Assembly: GCA_016199325.1 (NCBI GenBank)
Contig: JACQGW010000201.1
Location: 1-7,095 of the forward strand
DNA from: Chloroflexota bacterium
GTDB lineage: Bacteria > Chloroflexota > Dehalococcoidia > JACQGW01
Reading direction: 5' to 3'
DNA: 7,095 nucleotides
Of this stretch, positions 1-6,173 are shown piece after piece. The position numbers were made by a program, and so were the translations under genes. How positions within the stretch are numbered: position 1 is the stretch's first letter; the number at the start of each line of letters is the position of its first letter. The notes under the pieces are model-generated. The model was not told the DNA's origin and ran no database searches. It saw only the letters and a program-made list of their open reading frames with translations.

Positions 1-191
1 GGTCGGGGGCCAGGGGTCGGGGGTCAAGGTTCAAGGTCGGGGTGAGAATGTCCCCCCACGCTCGGATCCTGGCAGTGGGAGAAGGGGCGAGAGTGAGGAA
101 GCATCCTCTCCTCTCAGTGGGAGAGGGGCCGGGGGTGAGGGCACGCTCCTCCCCTCTCCCGCGCCCGGGAGAGGGGCCGGGGGTGAGGGCC
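1..191. repeat. Cluster of G-rich dispersed repeats
   Basis: Bases 1-43 are a degenerate tandem of GGGGTCGGGG/TCAAGG-type units. Three related copies of a GGGAGAGGGGCCGGGGGTGAGG-like unit (shortened here to its core GGGAGAGGGGCCGG) follow, at about 70-99, 107-142 and 149-191. The second and third are nearly identical over their GC-rich cores and the first is more divergent. The third begins with CTCTCCCGCGCCCGGGAGAG (154-173), so it can fold into a short hairpin. The spacing between copies is about 42-49 bases and there are no unique spacers, so this is not a CRISPR array. In the + frame of the membrane protein the copies encode Gly/Arg/Glu-rich peptide such as SGRGAGGEG. The look is that of a dispersed repeat family found in many copies per genome; the copy number here cannot be tested. 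Confidence 0.75.
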
Positions 192-958
192 GCTTCCTCC
201 CCCAGCTCGGCGCTCTGGCTACTGATCTCGCCGCCATCTACGCCGTTGCGCTCGGGGTTGCCGGCTGGTGGTTCATCCGGAACGCGATGGTCTACGGCGG
301 CCTCGATCTGCTCGGCTGGCAGCGGCACGCCGCCGTCGTCGTCGGGCAGCCCCGCACGGAGCTGGGCCTTGCCGCCGTGGAGCACTTTGCCGTGCTCACG
401 TTCCAGAGCTTCTGGGCGCAGCTCGGATGGATGGCTGTGCCCGCCCAACCGAACGCCTACCGGGCGCTGCTCGCCATCTCCGTCGTGGCTGTCCTTGGGT
501 TGCTCGCGTTTCTCATCAACCCGGCCCCACTCGACCGCCGCCAGTGGGCCGGGCTGGCCTTGCTGGGCCTGGCGCTGGCGATCGTTTTCGCCCAGATGGC
601 CCAGTACAATCTCCAGTTTATCCAGCCCCAGGGCCGCTACCTGTTCCCGGCCATCGTGCCGATCGCCGTCTTCTGGAGCCTTGGGATTGCCCAGGTGCTG
701 CGAGCACCCGCCCTCCGACCGGTGGCCGTCGTCCTGATTCTCGTCGCCGCCCTTTTCGGCATCTGGCAGGTGCGGCAGATCGCGCCGGTGGGCATCACGG
801 CCGTCGTGGGCGGGGCGATCGGCCTGCTCGCCCTGGCGAGCCTTGCCGCCGTGCTCGGCCGCATGGCGTGGCGCTGGGCGCCACCGCCGTTGCTGGCCGG
901 CGCCTTCGCCGTTTTCGACCTGGCAGCGATCGTGCAGCTCATTGCGTTCCTTGGTTGA
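2..958 (+). CDS. DUF2142 / GT39-like multi-pass membrane protein, 5'-partial, with in-frame repeat insertion
   Basis: This is the C-terminal part of an integral membrane protein, probably of the DUF2142/glycosyltransferase-39-like group, which act in the membrane on polyprenyl-linked sugars or have no known role. The recognisable part begins near 200 and includes a helix ending in WWFIRNAMVYGG (about 266-301). Counting from the Met at 287, it continues with TFQSFWAQLGWMAVP (res 38-52), a QPQGRYLFPAIVPIA segment (113-127) typical of these families, and about six hydrophobic helices (near 59-77, 87-104, 118-137, 145-160, 169-190, 201-222). ATG 287 is not the natural start, because homology-like sequence precedes it in the same frame. 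That frame has no stop back to base 2, so it also reads through the G-rich repeats at 1-191. Either the gene enters from upstream with repeats inserted in a loop, or this is a decayed 3' fragment. The membrane-protein call is firm; family and 5' extent are not. Confidence 0.6.
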   Translation, partial: VGGQGSGVKVQGRGENVPPRSDPGSGRRGESEEASSPLSGRGAGGEGTLLPSPAPGRGAGGEGRFLPQLGALATDLAAIYAVALGVAGWWFIRNAMVYGGLDLLGWQRHAAVVVGQPRTELGLAAVEHFAVLTFQSFWAQLGWMAVPAQPNAYRALLAISVVAVLGLLAFLINPAPLDRRQWAGLALLGLALAIVFAQMAQYNLQFIQPQGRYLFPAIVPIAVFWSLGIAQVLRAPALRPVAVVLILVAALFGIWQVRQIAPVGITAVVGGAIGLLALASLAAVLGRMAWRWAPPPLLAGAFAVFDLAAIVQLIAFLG

Positions 959-983
959 TCACAGAGCAGCGGGAGAGATGGAC

Positions 984-1412
984 ATGGCGCAGAGAGGACA
1001 ATGGGTTTTCGACCCCGATCACGGGGGCAAGCACATTCCGGAAGCGGTCCGGCGCCGGATCGAGCACCGTATCCGTCGGTACGCCGAGGAGCACTTCGCC
1101 GGCGGCTACACACGACTCGACATCCGCTTTCGCGGGCAGTTCTGCTACATCGACGCCTACACGGAGCCAGACTTGCCGCCAGACTGGCCGCCACCCGGCC
1201 ACCCCGAAACACGAGCGGAGGCGGAGGAGCGGCTTCGCCAGCTCCCGACCCACCTCTGTCGCCTTCGGTATTTCGGCAACGACGATCGCTGGGGTTTCGC
1301 CTTCTACACCTACAGCAACGAACGATACGAGCTATCGGTCTTCCCGTCGGGCGAGTTTCTCGGCAAGCCGGAGGATGCCTTCCACGTCTCGGCGCGGATG
1401 TACCTGACGTAG
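984..1412 (+). CDS. Small conserved-looking hypothetical protein
   Basis: A soluble protein of 142 residues with no signal peptide or membrane helix and no function I can assign. It is rich in aromatic residues and Arg, with blocks such as YTRLDIRFRGQFCYIDAYTE, LCRLRYFGNDDRWGFAFYTY and YELSVFPSGEF, which suggests a compact beta-rich fold. A Pro-rich stretch (PPDWPPPGHP) separates the first two blocks. The composition, the absence of low complexity, and a GC3-rich codon pattern like its neighbours support real coding. I recall similar hypothetical proteins in Chloroflexota-like genomes, but this is unchecked. I chose ATG 984 because GGAG at 972-975 lies 8 nt upstream; ATG 978 is only 2 nt from it and would add two residues. 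It starts 25 nt after the membrane-protein stop on the same strand, so the two may be co-transcribed. Confidence 0.72.
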   Translation: MAQRGQWVFDPDHGGKHIPEAVRRRIEHRIRRYAEEHFAGGYTRLDIRFRGQFCYIDAYTEPDLPPDWPPPGHPETRAEAEERLRQLPTHLCRLRYFGNDDRWGFAFYTYSNERYELSVFPSGEFLGKPEDAFHVSARMYLT

Positions 1413-1621
1413 GTCTAGTGGCATGCCACGCCGATTCTGATGGATGCGGCTTGCCGAACTCATACGTCAGGCGTCATACGTCATTGCGTCAGCGTTCGAC
1501 GGGCGCTACCCATGAGTATCACTGTGGTGTTCCACTGGGTTGAGGTCCCGCGGCGGCTGGTCATGGCAGCGGACCCGGGGACTGTGTCAGGCGTCGTTTC
1601 CATCGGCTCGCAGGCCCACAC

Positions 1622-1688
1622 GCTGAGCCGCCGCGGAGCATCTCCTCGACGTTGCCACCTCACACGGGGAGATGCTTCGCTGCGGCTC
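1622..1688. repeat. Degenerate REP-like inverted repeat
   Basis: The left arm is about 1622-1645 and the right arm about 1668-1688. Over the 21-nt core GAGCCGCCGCGGAGCATCTC plus C, the arms pair with two mismatches (the right arm is GGAGATGCTTCGCTGCGGCT plus C). The loop is about 22 nt. The right arm is a near-identical copy of the arms of the element at 3016-3100, so the window contains four copies of this roughly 24-nt sequence. It lies 50-115 nt beyond the stop codon of the - strand M20 gene and could fold as a 3'-end hairpin in that mRNA. Confidence 0.75.
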
Positions 1689-1690
1689 CC

Positions 1691-1730
1691 CCGAGTTCCT
1701 ATGAGTTCCTACGAGTTCCTACGAGTTCCC
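1691..1730. repeat. Four-copy decamer tandem repeat
   Basis: Four consecutive 10-bp units read CCGAGTTCCT, ATGAGTTCCT, ACGAGTTCCT, ACGAGTTCCC. They share GAGTTCC and differ only at the edges. The array sits between the degenerate inverted repeat (1622-1688) and the M20 stop codon (1739-1741), with only 8 nt between array and stop. The 10-bp period matches about one helical turn, which could matter for protein binding, but replication slippage is the simpler explanation. Confidence 0.85.
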
Positions 1731-1738
1731 ACCCCGTC

Positions 1739-2911
1739 TCATCCCGTGCCCTGGAACGTCGCAGCCGCCTCCACGATCGACAGCGCCAGGAGTTTGATGC
1801 GCGCGGGATAGCTCGCCAGCTCGGCGTACTCGTCGGCGCTGTGCCAGCCGCCGCCGACGGGGCCGAGGCCGCAGAGGGTTGGGCGCCCGAGACAGGCGGC
1901 GAAACCGGCGTCGGAGGCGCCGCGGGTCGCCGTTCCCTCGACGGCGCAGCCGATCCGCTCGCCGGCCCGCCGGACACAGGCCAGCAGCCGGTCCACCCCC
2001 GCGTGCCGCTCCATCGGCTCGAAGCTGACGCCGCCGTGGAGGGTCGAGCGGGTGCCGGCGACGGAGGCGGTCCCGACGATGCGCTGGACCGCCGTCCACA
2101 GCTCCTGGAACCCCTGCCGGGTGCGGAATCCCAGGTGGACGCGCGCGCTTGCGTGGGGTGCCACGACGTTGGTGTTCATACCGCCCTCGACGAGGCCGAC
2201 GTTGACGGTCAGGCCGCGCGCCAGGTCGGTCAGGGCGTGGAGACGGATCGTCTTCTGGGCCAGCTCCTCCACCGCGCTGATGCCGTGCTCGATCCAGACG
2301 CCCGAATGAGCGGCCCGGCCTTCGACGCGGATCTCGACGTGCGCCGACCCCCGGCGCTCGACCACCACCGAGCCGTCGGGCCGACCCGGCTCCAGATTGA
2401 AGACCGCCAGGGCATCCCGCGCACGCTCCTCGATGACGGCCCGAGAGGTCGGCGAGCCGATCTCCTCGTCGGGCGTCAGGAGCACCTCCAGCGTCGGGCG
2501 ATCCTGCCAGTCGGCGGCCAGCAGGGCTTCCAGCGCGGAGACGATGCCGGCGATCCCCCCTTTCATGTCGGAGACCCCCGGCCCCCACAACCGGCCGTCG
2601 CGCACCGAAAACGGCCGCGATGCCACCGTGCCGGCCGGAAACACCGTGTCGACGTGGCCCATCAGCAGGATCTTCCCCGGCCGCGGCCTTGCCAGCCTGG
2701 CGATCACGTGGCTGCCCAGCGCCTCCTGTGGCCGCACCTCGACGGCGCAGCCCAATCGCTCCAGCAGCGGGATCAAGAGCGCGTGCATGCGATTGACGCC
2801 GGCCGGATCCCGGCTGAAGCTGTCGATATTGACCGCCTGCTCCAGGGTCTCCAGAGCCACCTCGAAGTGGCCGTCGACGTACCGGCTGACCTGGCAGGTC
2901 AACTGCTCCAC
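1739..2911 (-). CDS. M20 family zinc metallopeptidase (glutamate carboxypeptidase/CPG2-like)
   Basis: A probable cytoplasmic dizinc hydrolase of 390 residues, the usual M20 length. It would cleave a C-terminal amino acid, N-acyl amino acid or dipeptide. Visible motifs are GHVDTVFP (85-92; His86 metal ligand, Asp88 orienting), GVSDMKGG (112-119; Asp115 the expected bridging ligand), PDEEIGS (147-153; Glu149 general base and Glu150 ligand), NLEPG (172-176; Glu174 likely ligand) and GGWHSADEY (354-362; His357 ligand). The dimerisation domain spans about res 185-295 and has AAHSG (200-204), whose His202 is the one donated across the dimer. All expected catalytic residues are present, so it should be active. 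The start is GTG 2911, preceded by GAGGA at 2919-2923 with a 7-nt gap. The stop abuts the repeats at 1691-1730. Substrate cannot be assigned; CPG2-like activity on a glutamyl amide is only the nearest family guess. Confidence 0.9.
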   Translation of the reverse strand: MEQLTCQVSRYVDGHFEVALETLEQAVNIDSFSRDPAGVNRMHALLIPLLERLGCAVEVRPQEALGSHVIARLARPRPGKILLMGHVDTVFPAGTVASRPFSVRDGRLWGPGVSDMKGGIAGIVSALEALLAADWQDRPTLEVLLTPDEEIGSPTSRAVIEERARDALAVFNLEPGRPDGSVVVERRGSAHVEIRVEGRAAHSGVWIEHGISAVEELAQKTIRLHALTDLARGLTVNVGLVEGGMNTNVVAPHASARVHLGFRTRQGFQELWTAVQRIVGTASVAGTRSTLHGGVSFEPMERHAGVDRLLACVRRAGERIGCAVEGTATRGASDAGFAACLGRPTLCGLGPVGGGWHSADEYAELASYPARIKLLALSIVEAAATFQGTG

Positions 2912-2918
2912 GCTGCTT

Positions 2919-2923
2919 TCCTC
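2919..2923 (-). promoter_or_regulatory. Ribosome binding site deciding the GTG start of the M20 gene
   Basis: On the - strand, AGAGGAAAG places GAGGA 7 nt before GTG 2911. This supports the GTG start, and no ATG with comparable support lies nearby. No convincing -35/-10 pair is visible between this site and the repeat element ending at 2977. Confidence 0.6.
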
Positions 2924-2976
2924 TTTCCAGACCTGAAACGAACCGTAGATGCGGGTCTATTGGTTTCGGGTTTAGG

Positions 2977-3142
2977 GGTGCATCCGGCAAGTCCCTCGCG
3001 GCCGGAGGCCCCCGTCCGTCATGCTGAGCCGCAGCGAAGCATCTCCCCGGCCTGGACCAGCAGCGTCCGGGAGATGCTTCGCTGCGGCTCAGCATGACGG
3101 TGGAGAGGCCAGCCGATCTCCGACGGACTTGCCGGATGCACC
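2977..3142. repeat. Nested inverted-repeat element between acyl-CoA synthetase and M20 genes
   Basis: The outer arms are a perfect 18-bp inverted repeat, GGTGCATCCGGCAAGTCC at 2977-2994 and its reverse complement at 3125-3142. Inside lies a perfect 32-bp inverted repeat (3016-3047 and 3069-3100) with a 21-nt loop (3048-3068). The unpaired shoulders, 2995-3015 and 3101-3124, do not match. The inner arms belong to the family seen at 1622-1688. Beyond the outer arms, related GGGTTT-containing sequence appears on both sides, so the element may be slightly longer. It encodes no protein, so it is a REP/BIME- or MITE-like unit. The stop codon of the acyl-CoA synthetase (3089-3091) lies in the right inner arm. 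Confidence 0.9.
3016..3100 (-). terminator. Possible 3'-end hairpin or attenuator of the acyl-CoA synthetase mRNA
   Basis: In - strand RNA, the perfect 32-bp stem with 21-nt loop begins nine bases before the end of the CoA ligase stop codon and would be extremely stable. There is no run of U after the stem (the downstream bases are G/C-rich), so it is not a classical intrinsic terminator. It could instead block 3' exonucleases or reduce read-through into the M20 gene. This is an inference from structure only. Confidence 0.3.
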
Positions 3143-5284
3143 AGGAAATCTCAAACCCTGGACCCTAACGATCAGAGCGTCGACTGCCCTGACGCCGCGA
3201 CCGGCTGGAAAGACCACCAGCGGGTTGACGTCGATCTCGGCGATCTCGTCCCGCAGCCACCAGGCCAGGCGGGAGAGCCGGACCAGTGCCCCGACAAGGG
3301 CATCGACGTCCGCGGGTGGGCCGCCGCGGAACCCCTGGAGGACCCGCGCCGCGCGGATCTCCTGCACCATCTCCCGGGCATCTCCCACGGTCAGGGGCGC
3401 CATGCGCATGACGACGTCCTCCAGCGCCTCTACCAGGAGGCCCCCGAGGCCGAAGACGACCGCCGGGCCCAGACCTCTGTGGTTGGTCACGCCGATCAGG
3501 GTCTCCACGCCGCCGCCAACCATCTCCTGAACCAGCACCCCGCCGATTCGGGCGTCCGGCCGGTGCCGTCTGGCGTTGGCGAGGACCTCACGGTAGGCTT
3601 TCCTCACGGCGTCGGCGCCAGCGAGTCCCAGCCGAACGCAGCCGGCGTCCGTCTTGTGGAGGATGTCCGGCGAATCCACCTTGAGCGCCACCGGATAGCC
3701 AATCTCCCCGGCAAGGCGCACCGCCTCTTCGGGGTCATTCGCCAATGCTTCCCGTGTCACCGGGATACCGGCCGCCGCCAGCACGGCTTTGGACTCTCGT
3801 TCGGTCAGCGCCGAGGTCGCGGCCTGCCGGATGAGCCGCACCACCTCGGGACTGGCCGGTCCGGCGATCTCGCCGGCGTCCCGCAGCCGGCCGAGAGCGG
3901 CCGTCGCCCGCTGGACCCTGGCAATCGCGGCCAGCGACTCTCGCATGCCCTGAAGCGCCGGCACCCCGGCCTCCCGCGCCATGCGGGCGATCTCCAGATC
4001 GTACGGGCCGGATGACATCGAGAACAGCGCGTGCGGCGTGTCCGAGCTCTGCGCGTGCTCGACCAGCACCCTCGCCATGTCTCGGTACAGGCTGCGGCCG
4101 GCCTCGTCGCCGCCGACGGGGGTATTCAGCGCCAGCGCGACGAGCGAGACCGCCGGGTCCCGGGCGAGAATCCCCAGCGCCCGGTGGAGGATCGACCGAT
4201 CCTCGGCGACGGCGCCCGTCAGGTCCAGCGGGTTGTTGACCGTGGCGAATGCAGGTATCGCCTGCCGGAGCGCCTCGGCGGTCTCCGGCGAAAAAGCGCG
4301 GATCTCCAACCCGAGATCCTGGGCCAGGTCGGCCATGATGCCGCAACTGCCGCCGGAGATCGAGACGACGGCCGTGTTCCCCGGCGCCACTCGGCGATGA
4401 TGGCTGAGAAGCTCGGCCGTCTCGATCAGCTCGTCGAGGTCGTGAGCCCGGACGATGCCGAGCTGGCGGAACAGCGCGTCGTAGACCCGGTCCTCGCCGG
4501 CCAGCGAGCCGGTGTGGGCCAGAGCGGCCCTCTTCGCCGGCTCAGACCGACCGACCTTGAGGACGACCAGCCGCTTATCGGCGGCGATCGCCTTGCGCGC
4601 CGCCGCGATGAAGCGCGCCGGCTCCTTGAAGCCCTCGACGAAGCAGGCGACGACACGCGTGTGCGGATCGTCGGCGATGGCGTCGAGATAGTCGGCCAGC
4701 TCGGTCACCGCCTCGTTGCCGGCCGTGATGATGGAGCTGAAGCCGATGCCGCGGAGCACCGCCGGATCGGTGACGCTGTGTGTCAGGGCGCCGCTCTGAA
4801 AGAGCAGCGCCACCGGTCCCGGCCGCATCGACTCGGCGAGGGAGCCCGAATAGGCGGCGAATCGCCCGTGGAGATTGGCGATCCCGTAGCAGTTCGGGCC
4901 GCAGGCGGCGATGCCGTGCGCCAGGGCAAGCCGACGGATCTCCTCCTGAAGCTGTCTCCCCTCCTGACCGGCCTCGGCGAAGCCGCTGGCGATGAAGATC
5001 GCCGCCCGCACCTGCTTTTCGACGCACTCCCGCATGACCCGGAGGGCATGGCTCGCGCCCAGCGCCACGACGACGAGCTCGACCGGCTCCGGGATGTCGA
5101 GCAGGGACGGGTAGCACGTCAGCCCCTTGACCTCAGGATACTTCGGGTTGACCGGATAGATCGCCCCGTCGTATCCCCACCTCACCAGTTGATCGTGGAT
5201 GACGCCACCCCGGCCCGGGCCAGGGCTGTCGCCGACGATGGCGACGGAGCCGGGACGCAGCAGCGAGCGAACGTTGCTCATCAC
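3089..5284 (-). CDS. Acetate/acyl-CoA ligase (NDP-forming), single-chain alpha-beta fusion
   Basis: A cytoplasmic enzyme interconverting acyl-CoA + ADP + Pi with acid + CoA + ATP. Domain order: CoA-binding Rossmann domain (res ~8-135; RPGSVAIVGDS at the start, CGPNCYGIAN 128-137), succinyl-CoA-ligase-like domains (~150-460; phosphohistidine His257 in ALAHTGSLAG; SGGSCGIMADLA 310-321), ATP-grasp domain (~493-700; LTERESKAVL, PVALKVDSPDILHKTDAG, VQEMVGGGVETLIG, EIDVNPLVV). All expected landmarks are present, and the 731-residue length is slightly long for the single-chain form. The last ~17-23 residues (RFPGASGKSVGDRLASPPSC region) look non-native: G715 onward is encoded by the repeat element, which also gives the stop. 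I use GTG 5284, giving a 4-nt GTGA overlap with the crotonase; the adjacent ATG 5281 is equally possible. There is no strong Shine-Dalgarno, so translational coupling is likely. Acid specificity is unknown. Confidence 0.93.
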   Translation of the reverse strand: MMSNVRSLLRPGSVAIVGDSPGPGRGGVIHDQLVRWGYDGAIYPVNPKYPEVKGLTCYPSLLDIPEPVELVVVALGASHALRVMRECVEKQVRAAIFIASGFAEAGQEGRQLQEEIRRLALAHGIAACGPNCYGIANLHGRFAAYSGSLAESMRPGPVALLFQSGALTHSVTDPAVLRGIGFSSIITAGNEAVTELADYLDAIADDPHTRVVACFVEGFKEPARFIAAARKAIAADKRLVVLKVGRSEPAKRAALAHTGSLAGEDRVYDALFRQLGIVRAHDLDELIETAELLSHHRRVAPGNTAVVSISGGSCGIMADLAQDLGLEIRAFSPETAEALRQAIPAFATVNNPLDLTGAVAEDRSILHRALGILARDPAVSLVALALNTPVGGDEAGRSLYRDMARVLVEHAQSSDTPHALFSMSSGPYDLEIARMAREAGVPALQGMRESLAAIARVQRATAALGRLRDAGEIAGPASPEVVRLIRQAATSALTERESKAVLAAAGIPVTREALANDPEEAVRLAGEIGYPVALKVDSPDILHKTDAGCVRLGLAGADAVRKAYREVLANARRHRPDARIGGVLVQEMVGGGVETLIGVTNHRGLGPAVVFGLGGLLVEALEDVVMRMAPLTVGDAREMVQEIRAARVLQGFRGGPPADVDALVGALVRLSRLAWWLRDEIAEIDVNPLVVFPAGRGVRAVDALIVRVQGLRFPGASGKSVGDRLASPPSC

Positions 5285-6099
5285 GGCTGCGACTTGAATG
5301 GGCCGTCCCGGTGCTCCAGAAACGCCTTCATATCGCCGGCAGCCATGAGCTCGAAGAAGCGATCTTTCTCCGGAATGCCGGCGGCGCCGATGACGAGGGC
5401 GTCGTTGGCCTTGTGGAGCTGGAGGGCGCTCAGGAACCCCATGATCTCATAGGTCCGCCGGATGCTCTCCTTCGTCATCTGGACGGCGTAGGGCGGCACC
5501 AGCGCGATGCGCCGGGCCATCCGCATGGCCTCGTCCATCAGCTCGTCGTGCGGCACGACTTTGGCGATCATCCCCAGGCTCAGCGCCTGCTCCGCCGTGA
5601 TGGTGTCGCCGGTGAAGTAGAGGTAGTGAACCATCTTGGGGTTGCCGTTGAACCAGGGCAGCAGCAGGAGGGGCGAGAGGGCGAAGTGGCGCAGCTCCGG
5701 CTCGCCGAATCTGGCCCGGTCGGAGGCGATCGTCACGTCGCAGATCATGGCGATGTTGGAGCCGGCGGCGACGGCGTAGCCGTTGACGGCGGCGATGACG
5801 GGGATGCGCAGGTTCCAGATCTTCAGGAAGACGTCGTACTGGAACTGGAGCATCTCCCGGATCTCGTCGGTGCGGGTCGGGAGGCCGAAGCCGTCGAGGT
5901 CGAAGCCGGTGGAAAACGCTCGGTCGCCGGCGCCCGTGATGACGAGGCAGCGGACGTCGCGGTCGGCGTTGACGGCGTCCAGCGCCGCCGACAGGTCATC
6001 CATCATCCTCCGGCTGAGCGAGTTCAGCTTCTGTGGACGGTCGAACGTGATGACAGCGACGTGGCCGTCCTTGTCGTAGGTGAGCGTCTCGTAGCCCAT
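5281..6099 (-). CDS. Enoyl-CoA hydratase/isomerase family protein (crotonase)
   Basis: A crotonase-fold acyl-CoA enzyme of 272 residues, normal for the family. It opens with a typical first strand (YETLTYDKDGHVAVITFDRP). The oxyanion-hole segments are AFSTGFDLDG (61-70) and AAVNGYAVAAGSNIAMICD (103-121), followed by ARFGEPEL (129-136). In enoyl-CoA hydratases two glutamates act as acid/base. Here Glu135 in GEPEL fits one, but the other position (usually G-x-E-L after the glycine run) is Asn115 in AAGSNIA. Simple hydratase chemistry is therefore doubtful, and isomerase, thioesterase or another crotonase reaction is possible. ATG 6099 was chosen because AGAGGAG (6107-6113) lies 7 nt upstream; the frame extends to a TTG at 6141, but that extension is repeat-derived. 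The TGA stop overlaps the CoA ligase start, so the two form a coupled pair. Confidence 0.92.
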   Translation of the reverse strand: MGYETLTYDKDGHVAVITFDRPQKLNSLSRRMMDDLSAALDAVNADRDVRCLVITGAGDRAFSTGFDLDGFGLPTRTDEIREMLQFQYDVFLKIWNLRIPVIAAVNGYAVAAGSNIAMICDVTIASDRARFGEPELRHFALSPLLLLPWFNGNPKMVHYLYFTGDTITAEQALSLGMIAKVVPHDELMDEAMRMARRIALVPPYAVQMTKESIRRTYEIMGFLSALQLHKANDALVIGAAGIPEKDRFFELMAAGDMKAFLEHRDGPFKSQP

Positions 6100-6106
6100 C
6101 GGGCGA

Positions 6107-6113
6107 CTCCTCT
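6107..6113 (-). promoter_or_regulatory. Strong ribosome binding site of the crotonase gene
   Basis: AGAGGAG on the - strand, 7 nt before ATG 6099. It fixes the start and excludes the longer TTG-initiated form, whose first residues come from the 19-bp repeat. No convincing -35/-10 pair could be found in 6114-6244, although a TTGACA (- strand, 6184-6189) lies in the inverted repeat without a -10 partner. Confidence 0.7.
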
Positions 6114-6120
6114 GTGGGCT

Positions 6121-6139
6121 GGGTGCGCGTAAGCCTACC
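6121..6139. repeat. 19-bp direct repeat, copy A
   Basis: GGGTGCGCGTAAGCCTACC, identical to copy B at 6316-6334 and 195 bp away in the same orientation. It lies just upstream of the crotonase ribosome binding site. The pair flanks the inverted repeat at 6174-6281. Confidence 0.9.
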
Positions 6140-6173
6140 AATACGCATCAAGCCCCGGGCTGCCGCGTCGGCC

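Larger units (their letters stand above)
1413..1738. other. Noncoding region between convergent genes, rich in repeats
   Basis: No credible gene is present; the open frames crossing it translate to low-quality sequence. After the 984-1412 gene there is a 12-bp palindrome GTGGCATGCCAC (1418-1429) with no T-tract. A short imperfect repeat follows: CATACGTCAGGCGT at 1461-1474 and CATACGTCATTGCGT at 1475-1489. The stretch 1500-1615 shows nothing I recognise. The right part holds a degenerate REP-like inverted repeat and a decamer tandem, listed separately. The whole region acts at most as a transcription boundary between the + genes and the - strand M20 gene. Confidence 0.6.

Noticed and set aside
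70..191. A possible CRISPR array in the G-rich repeat cluster.
   Set aside because: The three copies differ in sequence and spacing, the intervals are repeat-derived rather than unique spacers, and no cas gene is nearby.
1418..1429. The palindrome GTGGCATGCCAC as an intrinsic terminator of the + strand genes.
   Set aside because: The stem is six base pairs with no loop, and no T-tract follows.
1440..1811. A 123-codon + strand open frame in the convergent intergenic region.
   Set aside because: It consists of repeat-derived sequence (translated decamers and the REP-like arm) and overlaps the end of the M20 gene.
1719..3095. A 458-codon open frame on the - strand overlapping the M20 gene in another frame.
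   Set aside because: Its translation is Arg/Gly/Pro-rich with no domain and begins inside the repeat element. The overlapping frame has every M20 metal-binding motif, so this is an out-of-frame shadow of a GC-rich gene.
1652..3097. A 481-codon + strand open frame opposite the M20 gene.
   Set aside because: It is antisense to a clear enzyme gene, has biased low-complexity composition, and its ends lie in repeats.
4031..5452. A 473-codon + strand open frame opposite the CoA ligase.
   Set aside because: This is the usual antisense open frame of a GC-rich gene. No motif is recognisable, and it crosses the ligase/crotonase junction.
6100..6141. The longer, TTG-initiated form of the crotonase (start at 6141).
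   Set aside because: The extra 14 residues are encoded by the 19-bp repeat and lack crotonase similarity, while ATG 6099 has a strong ribosome binding site at the right distance.
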